This document shows, one piece after another, positions 1 through 8,094 of a stretch of DNA of 64,000 nt. The notes below the pieces were generated by a model. That model worked only from the letters and a program-made list of their open reading frames with translations. It made no database searches and was not told the origin of the DNA. The DNA is from Bermanella sp051277445. GTDB lineage: Bacteria; Pseudomonadota; Gammaproteobacteria; Pseudomonadales; Oceanobacteraceae. How positions within the stretch are numbered: position 1 is the first letter of the stretch; every line of letters begins with the position of its first letter. The position numbers and the translations under genes were made by a program. The DNA lies in the NCBI GenBank assembly GCA_051277445.1, contig JBNMQC010000002.1, forward strand, positions 83,711 through 147,710, given 5' to 3'.

Positions 1-936
1 ACTGGCTAAAAGTTGAAATACGATAAAAGCTGGAATCATGTTGTATTCGTTCACATACAAACTAGCGACGCCACCTAATGCAGTGAGAATACGAAAATGG
101 TTGATGTAGCGATGATGCCAAGGCGTATTCTTTTTGCCTTGTAAAAAGGCATTTGCAAAATTCACCACAAAAAATATCAATACAAAATTCAAAAACATAA
201 TGTTTTGAGCCAGCCATATCTGTATGGCTTGTGGCATGAATAAATAGCCAAACCCGTTTAGGGCGCTGAAATAAAAGAAGGCAACAGAGTGAAATCCCAA
301 ATACCAAAGATAAGCTGTGCTTGGGTGCATGGCATAAACTAAGGCGTTATAAATCGCCATAGCCAGTAACACAGCAATCATGCTGGCCCAAAATAAATCT
401 TGAAAGCGCACGAGATTATTAAAGCCATCTTCGCTGTAAATACTCATGGGTAAAATAGCGGGCCCATTATTTTGTTTTTCTATGAGAAGGGTGAGTGTTT
501 GGTTGTTTTGAATGTAAAAAAGAAAGTTTGTGCCGGTGAATGGGGTGCTTGGGTCAATGGTGCGATCCAGTAAACCGAGTTTGGCTTGCCTGATAAGCTT
601 TTCCCCATCAAATAAGTAGAGATTTAAGTGACGCAAAATATGCGATTCAATGGATATGATGCGCCCTTGGCTATACGGGCCATTAAATTGAGCCGTTAAC
701 GCCAGTTTGTGCCAGCTGGTGTAAGGGCTAGGTTGGGTCGAAGGCCAAAACTGTTCTGTGGAATAGCTTTGATGTAACCAATATTGGGCGGGTTGACTCA
801 GTGAATCGGTGTTGATGAGGGTGGGCAGTGGCTGACGCAGTTCAATGCGCTTGCTTTCATCAAGCACAACTTCCATGCTAAATGCACTTGGGCTCAATAG
901 CATGAAAATAGCGCACAGTCGTATCACAAAGCCCAT
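1..936 (-). CDS. 7TMR-DISM membrane sensor protein, C-terminus cut off by window edge
   Basis: The reading frame opens at an ATG (934-936, minus strand) and stays open for 312 codons to the window edge, so the C-terminus is missing. The first about 20 residues form a signal peptide (start MGFVIRLCAIFM). An extracellular region of about 150 residues follows, rich in Trp and Tyr (WLHQSYSTEQFW), as in 7TMR-DISM extracellular domain 2. From about residue 190 hydrophobic helices begin (FQDLFWASMIAVLLAMAIYN, then LWYLGFHSVAFFYFSALNGF), matching the 7TM DISM domain. In this family the missing C-terminus is usually a GGDEF diguanylate cyclase or a histidine kinase, and which one cannot be seen. A role as an inner-membrane sensor of a carbohydrate-like or other periplasmic ligand is family inference. 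Confidence 0.72.
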   Translation of the reverse strand, partial: MGFVIRLCAIFMLLSPSAFSMEVVLDESKRIELRQPLPTLINTDSLSQPAQYWLHQSYSTEQFWPSTQPSPYTSWHKLALTAQFNGPYSQGRIISIESHILRHLNLYLFDGEKLIRQAKLGLLDRTIDPSTPFTGTNFLFYIQNNQTLTLLIEKQNNGPAILPMSIYSEDGFNNLVRFQDLFWASMIAVLLAMAIYNALVYAMHPSTAYLWYLGFHSVAFFYFSALNGFGYLFMPQAIQIWLAQNIMFLNFVLIFFVVNFANAFLQGKKNTPWHHRYINHFRILTALGGVASLYVNEYNMIPAFIVFQLLAS

Positions 937-985
937 AAGGGTGCCCAAGGAAGTATTTCTTCCTTTAAGACTAGCCTATAAAGCC

Positions 986-2449
986 CTAAGGGGCATCCTT
1001 GTGAATTAGCCATTTACTGCCTTTAACATCATCCATGTCGGTGCATAATAAACGCTTATTAAAACAAGGCAGTAGGTCGCCACTGTGGTGCGTTACATAC
1101 AATAACGTGGTGTCTTTTTGCTGTGACAACAGCGTAATAAAGCCTAATACCAGTTGACGATTTGCGTCGTCTAAGCCCTGGCAAGGCTCATCAAGAATCA
1201 GTAACGCGGGTTGTTTTATCATGGCTCGACAAATTAATACAAGACGTTGCTCGCCGTAGCTTAATTGATGCAATGATTCGTTGGCCTTATGTTCCAGTTT
1301 CACTTGTTTCAACCAGTCTAGGGCGAGTGCTTTCTGGTGATCTTCAACCTGGTTATATAGGCCAATGCTGTCAAACAAACCGCTGATGACGGTGCTCAGT
1401 ACATTGGTGCTGGCTTTGTAGTTCCACTGCATGGCAGCACTGATGATGCCAATGTGCTGTTTGATATCCCAAATACTCTCGCCACTGCCACGTTTAATGC
1501 CAAAGACGGTTAAATCATTGGCGTAACACTGAGGGTGATCGCCGCTGATTAAATTTAATAACGTGCTTTTTCCGCAGCCATTAGGCCCCAGTACCGCCCA
1601 ATGCTCACCGCGATGAATTTGCCAATCTAGGTTTTCAAAAATTAAGCGATCACTGTAGGCTACTTTGCCCTTGACCAGTGTGACTAATGATTCAATCTTG
1701 GCGTCCAGTTTTGGGCTGCAGTGATCTCTTTCTGGCAAAGCAAGGGTTTGATTGTTAAACGTCAAAAAGGCTTTAACGGTTTCACTATTAAGTACGCTTT
1801 GCTTGTCACCTTGGGTTAATAATTTTAGGTTGTGCAAGAAACCTAAATGGCTGACCCAGTCGGGCACTTCGTCTAACCGATTTAAGATAAAGAGGACTTG
1901 TCGCCCATTTTTGTGTTGCTCAAAGAGGATGTTTTTTAGTGCTTGCTGACTATTGGCATCAAGGCCATCAAAAGGTTCATCCAAAACCAGTAAAGTTTGA
2001 GTTTGCAGTAAGGCGCGAATTAAAATGACTTTACGACTTTCCCCTGTACTTAATTTACGAAAGCCTTTATCTAAAAGGTGTTCAATGGCAAATGCGTTTA
2101 CCCAATGTTGAATTTGAGCTTGGTCATCGCTAACCTCTTGTAGCAACTCGACTACAGGTGTGCCTGGCCAAACCTGATTGGTAATATCACTGTCATCCCG
2201 TTCTTGTTCTCGGTCAATCAGTTGCTGCTGCACTTCAAAACTCACGGTGCTTACATTCTGTGTGGTTAGGCCCTCGATTGAGCCTTGTTGATAAGGCAAG
2301 TTGCCGCTGAACAAGGCGGCCAATGCGCTTTTACCACTGCCGTTGCTACCAATAATCGCCCAGCTTGTTTGCTTTTCAATGTTCAGTTCATCAATGCTTA
2401 ACGTCAGGTGCTCCCCTAAGGAAGCTAATATATTATGTAAATAAATCAT
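986..2449 (-). CDS. modF: ModF-like ATP-binding protein with two ABC domains
   Basis: This 487-aa protein carries two complete ABC ATPase domains in tandem and no membrane segment. The first has Walker A GSNGSGKS near residue 34 and signature LSTGESRK. The second has Walker A GPNGCGKS near residue 290 and signature LSYGEQR followed by Walker B LLILDEP. Length and layout match E. coli ModF (about 490 aa, formerly PhrA), an ABC-type protein linked to molybdate loci whose exact role is not settled. No modABC genes are in this window, so a link to molybdate here is inference only. It lies 49 bp upstream of the truncated sensor gene on the same strand and could be co-transcribed with it. A generic duplicated ABC-F-like ATPase is the alternative. 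Confidence 0.8.
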   Translation of the reverse strand: MIYLHNILASLGEHLTLSIDELNIEKQTSWAIIGSNGSGKSALAALFSGNLPYQQGSIEGLTTQNVSTVSFEVQQQLIDREQERDDSDITNQVWPGTPVVELLQEVSDDQAQIQHWVNAFAIEHLLDKGFRKLSTGESRKVILIRALLQTQTLLVLDEPFDGLDANSQQALKNILFEQHKNGRQVLFILNRLDEVPDWVSHLGFLHNLKLLTQGDKQSVLNSETVKAFLTFNNQTLALPERDHCSPKLDAKIESLVTLVKGKVAYSDRLIFENLDWQIHRGEHWAVLGPNGCGKSTLLNLISGDHPQCYANDLTVFGIKRGSGESIWDIKQHIGIISAAMQWNYKASTNVLSTVISGLFDSIGLYNQVEDHQKALALDWLKQVKLEHKANESLHQLSYGEQRLVLICRAMIKQPALLILDEPCQGLDDANRQLVLGFITLLSQQKDTTLLYVTHHSGDLLPCFNKRLLCTDMDDVKGSKWLIHKDAP

Positions 2450-2511
2450 GGGTACTCGAATGAAAATAAACAGGCGCTAAATAATGATGAGTTAGGCGAA
2501 ACGTATTAGGG

Positions 2512-2754
2512 TCAGAGCGACTCAGGCTGTTCGATATCCATTAGCGCCATATCAATGGCTTGGAATTGTGCATCGATCACATGTTTTGCATCTTCGACAC
2601 CCTTGTTATAAAAAAAGACGCCGACTTCTTTTGCGAAGAAATCCAATAAAAACTCGGCATCAAACTGGCCGATATCTTGATGCAGTTCTTGATCAAAGTA
2701 GGTTTTAATCTTATCAACTAGGATGCTTTTTTTCTGTGTGTCTAATTCAATCAT
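2512..2754 (-). CDS. DUF2164 family protein
   Basis: An 80-aa acidic cytoplasmic protein. The pattern IELDTQKK...IKTYFDQELHQDIGQFDAEFLLDFF...VGVFFYNKGVEDAK is that of the DUF2164 family, which has no assigned function. The ATG start gives the usual family length. It is 13 bp downstream of the methyltransferase-like gene on the same strand, so the two probably share a transcript. No motif suggests a catalytic role. Confidence 0.8.
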   Translation of the reverse strand: MIELDTQKKSILVDKIKTYFDQELHQDIGQFDAEFLLDFFAKEVGVFFYNKGVEDAKHVIDAQFQAIDMALMDIEQPESL

Positions 2755-2767
2755 AGTCTTCTATTCG

Positions 2768-3226
2768 TTAAAGCCAACGGCGGACTTTTTGGCAGTATTG
2801 CACATATTGGTCGCCAAATTTTTCTGTTAAAAAACGCTCTTCGGGTTTGATTTGAAAGTGTGTGATGTACCACGCAAACAAAAAGGATAACAGAAGGCTG
2901 AAGATATTGCCTTGCGCCATACTGAGGGAAATAAGACACAACAGCATACCCACATACATGGGGTTTCGGCTGATGGTATATAAACCGGAAATCACCAGTG
3001 TGCGACTTTTATCGGGGGTTCTTGGGTCCACAGTGGTTTTTGCGTTAAAGAAGCTGAAAGCGGCAGGCAAGATAAACAATAAACCCAAAATCAATAAGAA
3101 ACTGGCGATCAGCGCTTGGCCGGTGAAACTCAAACTTAAGGGTAACAACGAGTTAATGGCCCACATGAGTAAGGCGAATACAAACGTAAGGGGTAATGGT
3201 GGTAGTCGTAATTCAAGCTTATTCAT
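2768..3226 (-). CDS. Isoprenylcysteine carboxyl methyltransferase (ICMT/PEMT)-like membrane protein
   Basis: A small integral membrane protein of 152 aa from the ATG at 3226, which has an AGG eight bases upstream; a TTG 21 bases further up is a less likely start. Three or four hydrophobic helices are visible (LPLTFVFALLMWAINSLLPL, ALIASFLLILGLLFILPA, MYVGMLLCLISLSMAQG). The C-terminal half has the family signature: GLYTISRNPMYVG, then IKPEERFLTEKFGDQYVQYCQKVRRWL, the EE/Y..Y pattern that binds S-adenosylmethionine in ICMT and phospholipid methyltransferases. The substrate is unknown; lipids or isoprenoids are typical. It is probably in an operon with the DUF2164 gene and divergent from the sulfide:quinone oxidoreductase gene. 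Confidence 0.78.
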   Translation of the reverse strand: MNKLELRLPPLPLTFVFALLMWAINSLLPLSLSFTGQALIASFLLILGLLFILPAAFSFFNAKTTVDPRTPDKSRTLVISGLYTISRNPMYVGMLLCLISLSMAQGNIFSLLLSFLFAWYITHFQIKPEERFLTEKFGDQYVQYCQKVRRWL

Positions 3227-3292
3227 GGGTTTGCCTGTGTTTTTCAAAGAAGAGTACCCACATTCATGATGAGGATCAATTTGTACATTTAT

Positions 3293-3306
3293 TAGACTAA
3301 AGTCTA
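3293..3306. promoter_or_regulatory. Inverted repeat in the promoter region of the sulfide:quinone oxidoreductase gene
   Basis: TAGACT and AGTCTA face each other across two bases, 62 bp before the oxidoreductase ATG, in an AT-rich divergent intergenic region. A second, weaker AT-rich dyad follows near 3331-3349 (ATTACTAATATTCTAATAT). Sulfide-responsive ArsR-type repressors bind AT-rich dyads, but no such regulator gene is adjacent, so the assignment is a guess. Confidence 0.3.
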
Positions 3307-3367
3307 TTGTATATATTCATCATATAAGTTATTACTAATATTCTAATATACGACCCTGGGGTTGCAC

Positions 3368-4645
3368 ATGGCACATATCGTAGTTTTGGGCGCCGGTACT
3401 GGCGGCATGGCAGGCGCTTATGAGATTCGTGAAGCGCTTAGCAAAAAAGAGCATCAGATTACGTTGATAAACGAGCGTGAAGAATTTCAATTCGTGCCAT
3501 CCAACCCATGGGTAGGCGTAGGTTGGCGCGACGAAAAAGAAACCACCATTCCTATTAAAAAGTATGTGAACCGCAAAGGCATTGACTTCATAGCCGCTAG
3601 GGTAGACGAGATCAAAGCCGCTGATAATCAATTGCTGCTCAATACAGGTGATAAGGTGGATTATGATTACCTAGTCATTGCCACAGGCCCTGATCTTGCC
3701 TTTGATCAGATCCCTGGAGCTGGCCCAGAAGGGTTCACTCAGTCGGTTTGTACGTTATCCCATGCAAAATCCTGCTATGAGAATTTCAAACAATTAATTG
3801 AAGAACCTGGGCCTGTGATCGTTGGCGCATTTCAAGGTTCATCGTGCTTTGGCCCTGCTTATGAATACACCTTTATTGTTGAGAAAGCGCTACGAGATAA
3901 AAAAATCCGCGATAAAGTGCCCATGACCTATGTGACCAGTGAACCTTATATTGGCCACCTTGGTTTAGGTGGCGTGGGCGACTCCAAAGGCATGCTTGAA
4001 AGTGATATGAGAAACCACAGCATTAAATGGATTTGCAATGCCAGTGTGTCAAAAGTGGAAGACGGCACCATGTATGTCGATGAATTCAACGACAATAAAG
4101 AGTTGATCAAGCAGCATGAATTACCGTTTAAACACAGCATGTTGATTCCACCGTTTCGAGGTGTGCCGGCGGTGGCTAATGTAGAAGGCTTATGTAATCC
4201 CAAAGGTTTTGTGATTGTGGATGATTTTCAGCGCAGCCCAGCCTTCAATAACATATACGCAGCAGGGGTCTGCATTGCGATTCCACCGGTTGAAGATACA
4301 CCGGTACCAACGGGCACGCCTAAAACGGGTTATATGATTGAATCCATGATGACGGCCATTACCGAAAATCTTGTGCATGTTTTGAAAGGTGAAGAGCCAA
4401 CTAAGAAAGGTTCCTGGAATGCGATCTGCTTAGCCGATATGGGTGACACAGGTGCTGCGTTTGTGGCCATTCCTCAAATACCACCCCGTAATGTCACCTG
4501 GTTTAAAAAGGGCAAGTGGGTGCATTATGCAAAAATCGCGTTTGAAAAATACTTTATGCGAAAAATGAGAAAAGGTACCAGTGAACCCATTTATGAGAAG
4601 TACACGCTAAAAGCATTGGGCATCGAACGTTTGAAAGATGATTAA
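3368..4645 (+). CDS. sqr: Sulfide:quinone oxidoreductase (FAD flavoprotein)
   Basis: This protein of 425 aa oxidises sulfide to zero-valent or polysulfide sulfur and passes electrons to membrane quinone. The N-terminus has the FAD-binding dinucleotide fold (VVLGAGTGGMAG, residues 5-16), followed by NPWVGVGWR and YLVIATGP near 101-108. Counting from the ATG at 3368, cysteines lie at 128 (SVCTL), 160 (GSSCFGP) and 354 (AICLADMGD), close to the catalytic triad Cys128/Cys160/Cys356 reported for the Acidithiobacillus enzyme. That spacing favours true Sqr over other NADH dehydrogenase-like flavoproteins. A TTG two codons earlier is also open, but the GGGG stretch fits the ATG. The gene is monocistronic and ends at a strong bidirectional terminator. 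An SQR-like protein of another function cannot be excluded. Confidence 0.85.
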   Translation: MAHIVVLGAGTGGMAGAYEIREALSKKEHQITLINEREEFQFVPSNPWVGVGWRDEKETTIPIKKYVNRKGIDFIAARVDEIKAADNQLLLNTGDKVDYDYLVIATGPDLAFDQIPGAGPEGFTQSVCTLSHAKSCYENFKQLIEEPGPVIVGAFQGSSCFGPAYEYTFIVEKALRDKKIRDKVPMTYVTSEPYIGHLGLGGVGDSKGMLESDMRNHSIKWICNASVSKVEDGTMYVDEFNDNKELIKQHELPFKHSMLIPPFRGVPAVANVEGLCNPKGFVIVDDFQRSPAFNNIYAAGVCIAIPPVEDTPVPTGTPKTGYMIESMMTAITENLVHVLKGEEPTKKGSWNAICLADMGDTGAAFVAIPQIPPRNVTWFKKGKWVHYAKIAFEKYFMRKMRKGTSEPIYEKYTLKALGIERLKDD

Positions 4646-4649
4646 AGCT

Positions 4650-4690
4650 ACCCAATAAAAAAGGCGCTTAAAGCGCCTTTTTTATTGGGT
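4650..4690. terminator. Bidirectional Rho-independent terminator
   Basis: A nearly perfect palindrome: ACCCAATAAAAAAGGCGCTT on the left pairs with AAGCGCCTTTTTTATTGGGT on the right. The GC core is flanked by A and T runs. It serves both the oxidoreductase gene (plus) and the YeeN-like gene (minus), which converge here. Confidence 0.93.
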
Positions 4691-4701
4691 GATTATTTAG
4701 A

Positions 4702-5424
4702 TCACTCTACGATTTCAGCGTTGTGATAAATATTCTGCACATCATCCAGATCGTTTAGCATATCGATGAACTTCTCGAATAAAGCCACGTCATCGCCTGT
4801 TACTTCGGTTGTATTTTGCGGAATGAATTGTATTTCATCCACGTCAAATTCAACTTCACCCAGAGCTTCCGTGATGGCGGTTTTGGCTTTAAAGTATTCA
4901 GTGTGGGGCGCAAATACGGTGATTTTTCCGTCTTCGCATTCGATGTCGGTCACATCAACATCGGCTTCCATCAGAATTTCTAGAATGGCTTCTTCGTCCT
5001 CACCAGCAAACACCAAAATCGCACTGTGGTCGAACATGTGGCTTACGGCGCCAGAGGTACCAATCTTACACTTTGTCTTGGTGAAGGCTTGGCGCACATC
5101 ACCAAAGGTGCGGTTAGGATTATCGGTTAAGCAGTCCACGATCACCATGGTGCTACCTGGGCCGTAACCTTCATAGCGGGCGGTATCAAAATCTTCACCG
5201 CCGCCGCCTTTGGCTTTATCAATGGCTTTATCAATGACATGCCCTGGCACCTGGTCTTTTTTCGCTCGATCAATCAAGCTGCGAAGGGCCAGGTTACCAT
5301 CGGGATCAAGACCACCTTTTTTAGCGACTACATAAATTTCACGGCCGTATTTGCTGTACACCTTGGCTTTGGCGTCAGATGTTTTGGCCATGGACTCTTT
5401 ACGGTTTTGATAGGCGCGACCCAT
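4702..5424 (-). CDS. yeeN: YebC/PmpR family protein, YeeN type
   Basis: A 240-aa protein of the YebC/PmpR/TACO1 family. Members have been described as DNA-binding regulators and as translation factors for difficult peptide stretches. The start MGRAYQNRKESMAKTSDAKA, followed by KVYSKYGREIYVVAKKG, matches the E. coli paralogue YeeN better than YebC, which begins MAGHSKW. Other family landmarks are IDKAIDKAKG, YEGYGPGSTMVIVDCLTDNPNRT and the C-terminal QNIYHNAEI. Its mostly acidic C-terminal domain is typical. It is transcribed alone, convergent with the oxidoreductase gene, about 280 bp from the divergent cytochrome bd operon. A canonical yebC beside ruvC is not seen here and presumably lies elsewhere. 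Confidence 0.88.
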   Translation of the reverse strand: MGRAYQNRKESMAKTSDAKAKVYSKYGREIYVVAKKGGLDPDGNLALRSLIDRAKKDQVPGHVIDKAIDKAKGGGGEDFDTARYEGYGPGSTMVIVDCLTDNPNRTFGDVRQAFTKTKCKIGTSGAVSHMFDHSAILVFAGEDEEAILEILMEADVDVTDIECEDGKITVFAPHTEYFKAKTAITEALGEVEFDVDEIQFIPQNTTEVTGDDVALFEKFIDMLNDLDDVQNIYHNAEIVE

Positions 5425-5641
5425 TATATGCTCTCGTTGATTTCTAAAGGGGCAAATTCTACCTGTAAGGCGGGAACTAGGGAACCTCTGCTCATCATCC
5501 TAAATTTACCTGTCTTTAATTTATATTAGTATTTACTGATATAGATCAGTATCTAGCCTCCGCTATTCATGTTTAATGCTGCTTAAACTGGGGTGTAAGT
5601 GGCTGATGACGACTTAAGTTGTTTGAAAACTGGCCTTTTTC

Positions 5642-5669
5642 TTGACTTAAATCATATTGGGTTCATAAT
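5642..5669 (+). promoter_or_regulatory. Sigma-70-type promoter of the gbsR-cyd operon
   Basis: A -35 hexamer TTGACT and a -10 hexamer CATAAT are separated by 16 bp. The predicted start lies at about 5676, inside the 20-bp palindrome just downstream. The -35 region also reads TTGAC-N4-ATCAT, which resembles an FNR/ANR half-palindrome, but its position is not that of a class II activator site. Confidence 0.6.
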
Positions 5670-5688
5670 TTTCAGAAATTTCTGAAAA
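5669..5688. promoter_or_regulatory. Perfect 20-bp palindrome, probable operator
   Basis: TTTTCAGAAATTTCTGAAAA is its own reverse complement over all 20 bases. It covers the predicted transcription start and ends 18 bp before the regulator's start codon. Winged-helix MarR/GbsR dimers bind such dyads and often regulate their own gene. It is therefore the best candidate autorepression site for the adjacent regulator and the cyd genes. Confidence 0.65.
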
Positions 5689-5706
5689 CTTAAAAGATAC
5701 CCTCCT

Positions 5707-6261
5707 ATGGAATTACCAGAAAAAGCCAAGGTATTTGTTTTTCACTTTGGTGAGATGGGCAGCCGCTGGGGCTTTAATCGCACCGTTGGGCAGATATTAG
5801 CCCTGTTGGTGATACACCCAAACGCCTTAAATGCAGACCAGATCGCTGAAACGTTAAAGATCAGCCGTGGCAACGTAAGCATGGGGTTAAAAGAACTGCA
5901 GTCTTGGCGCTTGATTCAGCTGCAACATGTGGCAGGTGATCGCAAAGATTATTTTGTGACGGCAGGTTCCATTTGGGACATGGCAAAAACCGTGTTTGAA
6001 GAACGCCGTAAACGGGAAATAGACCCAACCATGTCGTTATTGCGCGCTAATTTGTTAGAGGAAGCGCAAAACGAAGATGAAGCGTATGCGCAAAAGCGCA
6101 TTGAAGAAATCCATGATTTATTAGAGTTGCTCACCCAATGGGGTGACCACTTAAATACGTTAAGCCCTGAAAAACTGGAAAGCCTAATGAAGTTAGGCTC
6201 TGGCATTAGCAAGCTTCTCGATATGAAAGATAAAATTATGGGCAAGAAAAACCCTGAGTAA
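5707..6261 (+). CDS. GbsR/MarR-family transcriptional regulator of the cytochrome bd operon
   Basis: A 184-aa winged-helix DNA-binding protein. The helix-turn-helix is visible at about residues 42-75 (LNADQIAETLKISRGNVSMGLKELQSW), followed by the wing and VAGDRKDYF. The rest is a helical, charged dimerisation region. The opening KVFVFHFGEMGSRWGFNRTVGQILALL is characteristic of the GbsR branch of the MarR-like regulators. It is the first gene of the cytochrome bd cluster, 14 bp ahead of cydP. A strong promoter and a perfect palindrome precede it, so autoregulation together with cydPABX is the simplest model. The effector is unknown: redox, quinone or osmolyte signals are possible. Confidence 0.82.
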   Translation: MELPEKAKVFVFHFGEMGSRWGFNRTVGQILALLVIHPNALNADQIAETLKISRGNVSMGLKELQSWRLIQLQHVAGDRKDYFVTAGSIWDMAKTVFEERRKREIDPTMSLLRANLLEEAQNEDEAYAQKRIEEIHDLLELLTQWGDHLNTLSPEKLESLMKLGSGISKLLDMKDKIMGKKNPE

Positions 6262-6275
6262 AAATAGGGACGGCT

Positions 6276-6491
6276 GTGCAAAACGAACAACCTAAATCGA
6301 TTTTTAAAATTCCATTGATACGAGAAATCACCGTCGTTTTGCTTATTAAGCTGGTGGTGATTTTCGCAATTAAATGGCAATTCTTCTCAGACCCGGTGGA
6401 TTTAACGCAAGCCAGCAACAGCGTTGAGGCACAAATGGGTTTACCGAATCCACCTTCTATTATTAAACACACGGAGAAAAACGATGGATGA
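6276..6491 (+). CDS. cydP: CydP, putative small subunit of cytochrome bd oxidase
   Basis: A 71-aa single-span membrane protein starting at GTG with TAGGGA about six bases upstream. The family hallmark is a short basic N-terminus followed by IPLIREITVVLLIKLVVIFA and IKWQFFSDPVD, a transmembrane helix ending in an aromatic FFSDP motif. CydP-type proteins are encoded directly before cydA in many proteobacteria and are thought to associate with the bd oxidase; that is family knowledge. Its last codons overlap the cydA start by 8 bp (GATGGATGA), implying translational coupling. Confidence 0.82.
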   Translation: MQNEQPKSIFKIPLIREITVVLLIKLVVIFAIKWQFFSDPVDLTQASNSVEAQMGLPNPPSIIKHTEKNDG

Positions 6492-8085
6492 TACAGTTGT
6501 TGATCTGTCGCGGTTGCAGTTTGCCATCACGGCGTTTTATCACTTTTTGTTTGTACCGCTGACCATAGGTTTGGCGTTTATTCTGGCCATCATGGAAAGC
6601 GTTTACGTGATGACGGGCAAGCAAGTCTATAAAGATATGGTGAAATACTGGGGTAAGTTATTCGGTATTAACTTTGCGCTGGGTGTGACCACGGGGCTGA
6701 CCATGGAGTTCCAGTTTGGTACTAACTGGGCTTACTACTCTCACTATGTGGGGGATGTATTTGGTGCACCGCTGGCCATCGAAGGCCTAATGGCTTTCTT
6801 TCTCGAATCCACGTTTATTGGTTTATTTTTCTTTGGTTGGGACCGTTTAACCAAGTATCAACATTTAATGGTGACGTGGTTGGTGGCCATTGGTTCAAAC
6901 TTATCGGCCCTGTGGATTTTGATTGCCAATGGCTGGATGCAAAATCCAGTGGGTGCCGAGTTTAACTTTGAAACCATGCGCATGGAAATGACCAGCTTTT
7001 CAGAATTAATTTTTAATCCAGTGGCGCAAGTGAAATTTGTGCATACAGTATCAGCAGGTTATGTCACGGGTGCCATGTTTGTATTGGCGATTAGTGCATA
7101 TTTCATGTTGAAAAAACGTGACCTACCGTTTGCCCGACGCTCTTTTGCCATTGCTTCTAGCTTTGGCTTAGCGTCTATTTTATCTGTGATTATTCTAGGT
7201 GATGAATCCGGTTATGAGTTAGGCGATGTTCAGCGCACCAAGCTTGCGGCCATAGAAGCGGAATGGGATACCCATGAAGCCCCAGCTGCCTTTACTCTTA
7301 TTGGCTGGCCAAACGAAGAAACTCAGCATACGGATTACGCCATTAAAATTCCTTATGCGCTGGGTTTAATCGCTACACGCTCGATTGATGAAGAAGTCAC
7401 TGGTATTAAAGACTTAATCAGTGAGCACGAAGTGCGTATTCGCTCAGGTATGGGTGCATACGGCATCTTACAAGAACTGAAAGCGGGTAATGATACGCCA
7501 GAAAATATCGCCGCATTCAATGAAGTGAAAAAAGATTTAGGTTATGGGCTATTGCTTAAGCGCTACACCGATAACGTGGTGGACGCATCAGAAGAACAAA
7601 TTCAAATGGCTGCACAGGATACCATTCCCCGTGTTGTGCCTATGTTCTTCACCTTCCGCATTATGGTGGGCCTAGGCTTTATTATGCTGTTCTTAATTGC
7701 GGCATCATTTTACTACTCGGCGAAGCACACAGCTGAACATCAACGTTGGTTATTGAAAGCACTAATTGTGTGTTTACCCGCCCCTTGGATTGCCTGTGAG
7801 ATGGGGTGGTTTGTGGCGGAATTTGGTCGCCAGCCTTGGTCAATTGGTGAGATCTTACCCACCGCACTATCGGTTTCTTCACGCAGTGCATCCGACTTAT
7901 GGTTAAGTTTAGGCGGCTTCATTGTGTTTTATACGGGCCTGTTAATTGTTGAGATGTATCTGATGATCAAGTTTGCACGCTTAGGTCCAAGTGCCTTGCA
8001 TACTGGTCGCTATTTTTGGGAACAAGAAAAAACAGGTGGCATTGAAGCGGCCGTGCCTCAACAATCACGCAAAGATTTAGTGTAA
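6484..8085 (+). CDS. cydA: Cytochrome bd ubiquinol oxidase subunit I
   Basis: CydA holds the haems b558, b595 and d and oxidises quinol in the inner membrane, reducing O2 to water at high affinity. The start ATG at 6484 follows a GGAG and gives MDDTVVDLSRLQFAITAFYH, aligned with the usual family start; His20 corresponds to the conserved haem b595/d axial histidine. An in-frame upstream ATG at 6424 would add 20 residues inside cydP and is unlikely. Further landmarks are the GRQPW motif (VAEFGRQPWSIGE) near the C-terminus and a long periplasmic Q loop between about residues 255 and 370. The 533-aa length is that of long-Q-loop enzymes like E. coli CydA. It is translationally coupled to cydP and 9 bp ahead of cydB. 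Confidence 0.97.
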   Translation: MDDTVVDLSRLQFAITAFYHFLFVPLTIGLAFILAIMESVYVMTGKQVYKDMVKYWGKLFGINFALGVTTGLTMEFQFGTNWAYYSHYVGDVFGAPLAIEGLMAFFLESTFIGLFFFGWDRLTKYQHLMVTWLVAIGSNLSALWILIANGWMQNPVGAEFNFETMRMEMTSFSELIFNPVAQVKFVHTVSAGYVTGAMFVLAISAYFMLKKRDLPFARRSFAIASSFGLASILSVIILGDESGYELGDVQRTKLAAIEAEWDTHEAPAAFTLIGWPNEETQHTDYAIKIPYALGLIATRSIDEEVTGIKDLISEHEVRIRSGMGAYGILQELKAGNDTPENIAAFNEVKKDLGYGLLLKRYTDNVVDASEEQIQMAAQDTIPRVVPMFFTFRIMVGLGFIMLFLIAASFYYSAKHTAEHQRWLLKALIVCLPAPWIACEMGWFVAEFGRQPWSIGEILPTALSVSSRSASDLWLSLGGFIVFYTGLLIVEMYLMIKFARLGPSALHTGRYFWEQEKTGGIEAAVPQQSRKDLV

Positions 8086-8094
8086 GGAGCCATC

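Noticed and set aside
62..307. Minus-strand 81-codon frame
   Set aside because: It lies within the longer 7TMR-DISM frame that runs off the window edge and has signal-peptide and membrane features.
2862..3269. Plus-strand 135-codon frame
   Set aside because: Fully antisense to the ICMT-like membrane protein gene, which has clear family motifs.
5642..5655. FNR/ANR-type site TTGAC-N4-ATCAT before the cyd operon
   Set aside because: It coincides with the -35 hexamer, is only a partial match and is centred near -27, not a position for activation. Kept only as a remark.
5949..6380. Minus-strand 143-codon frame
   Set aside because: Antisense to the GbsR-type regulator and cydP; Ser/Asn-rich shadow composition.
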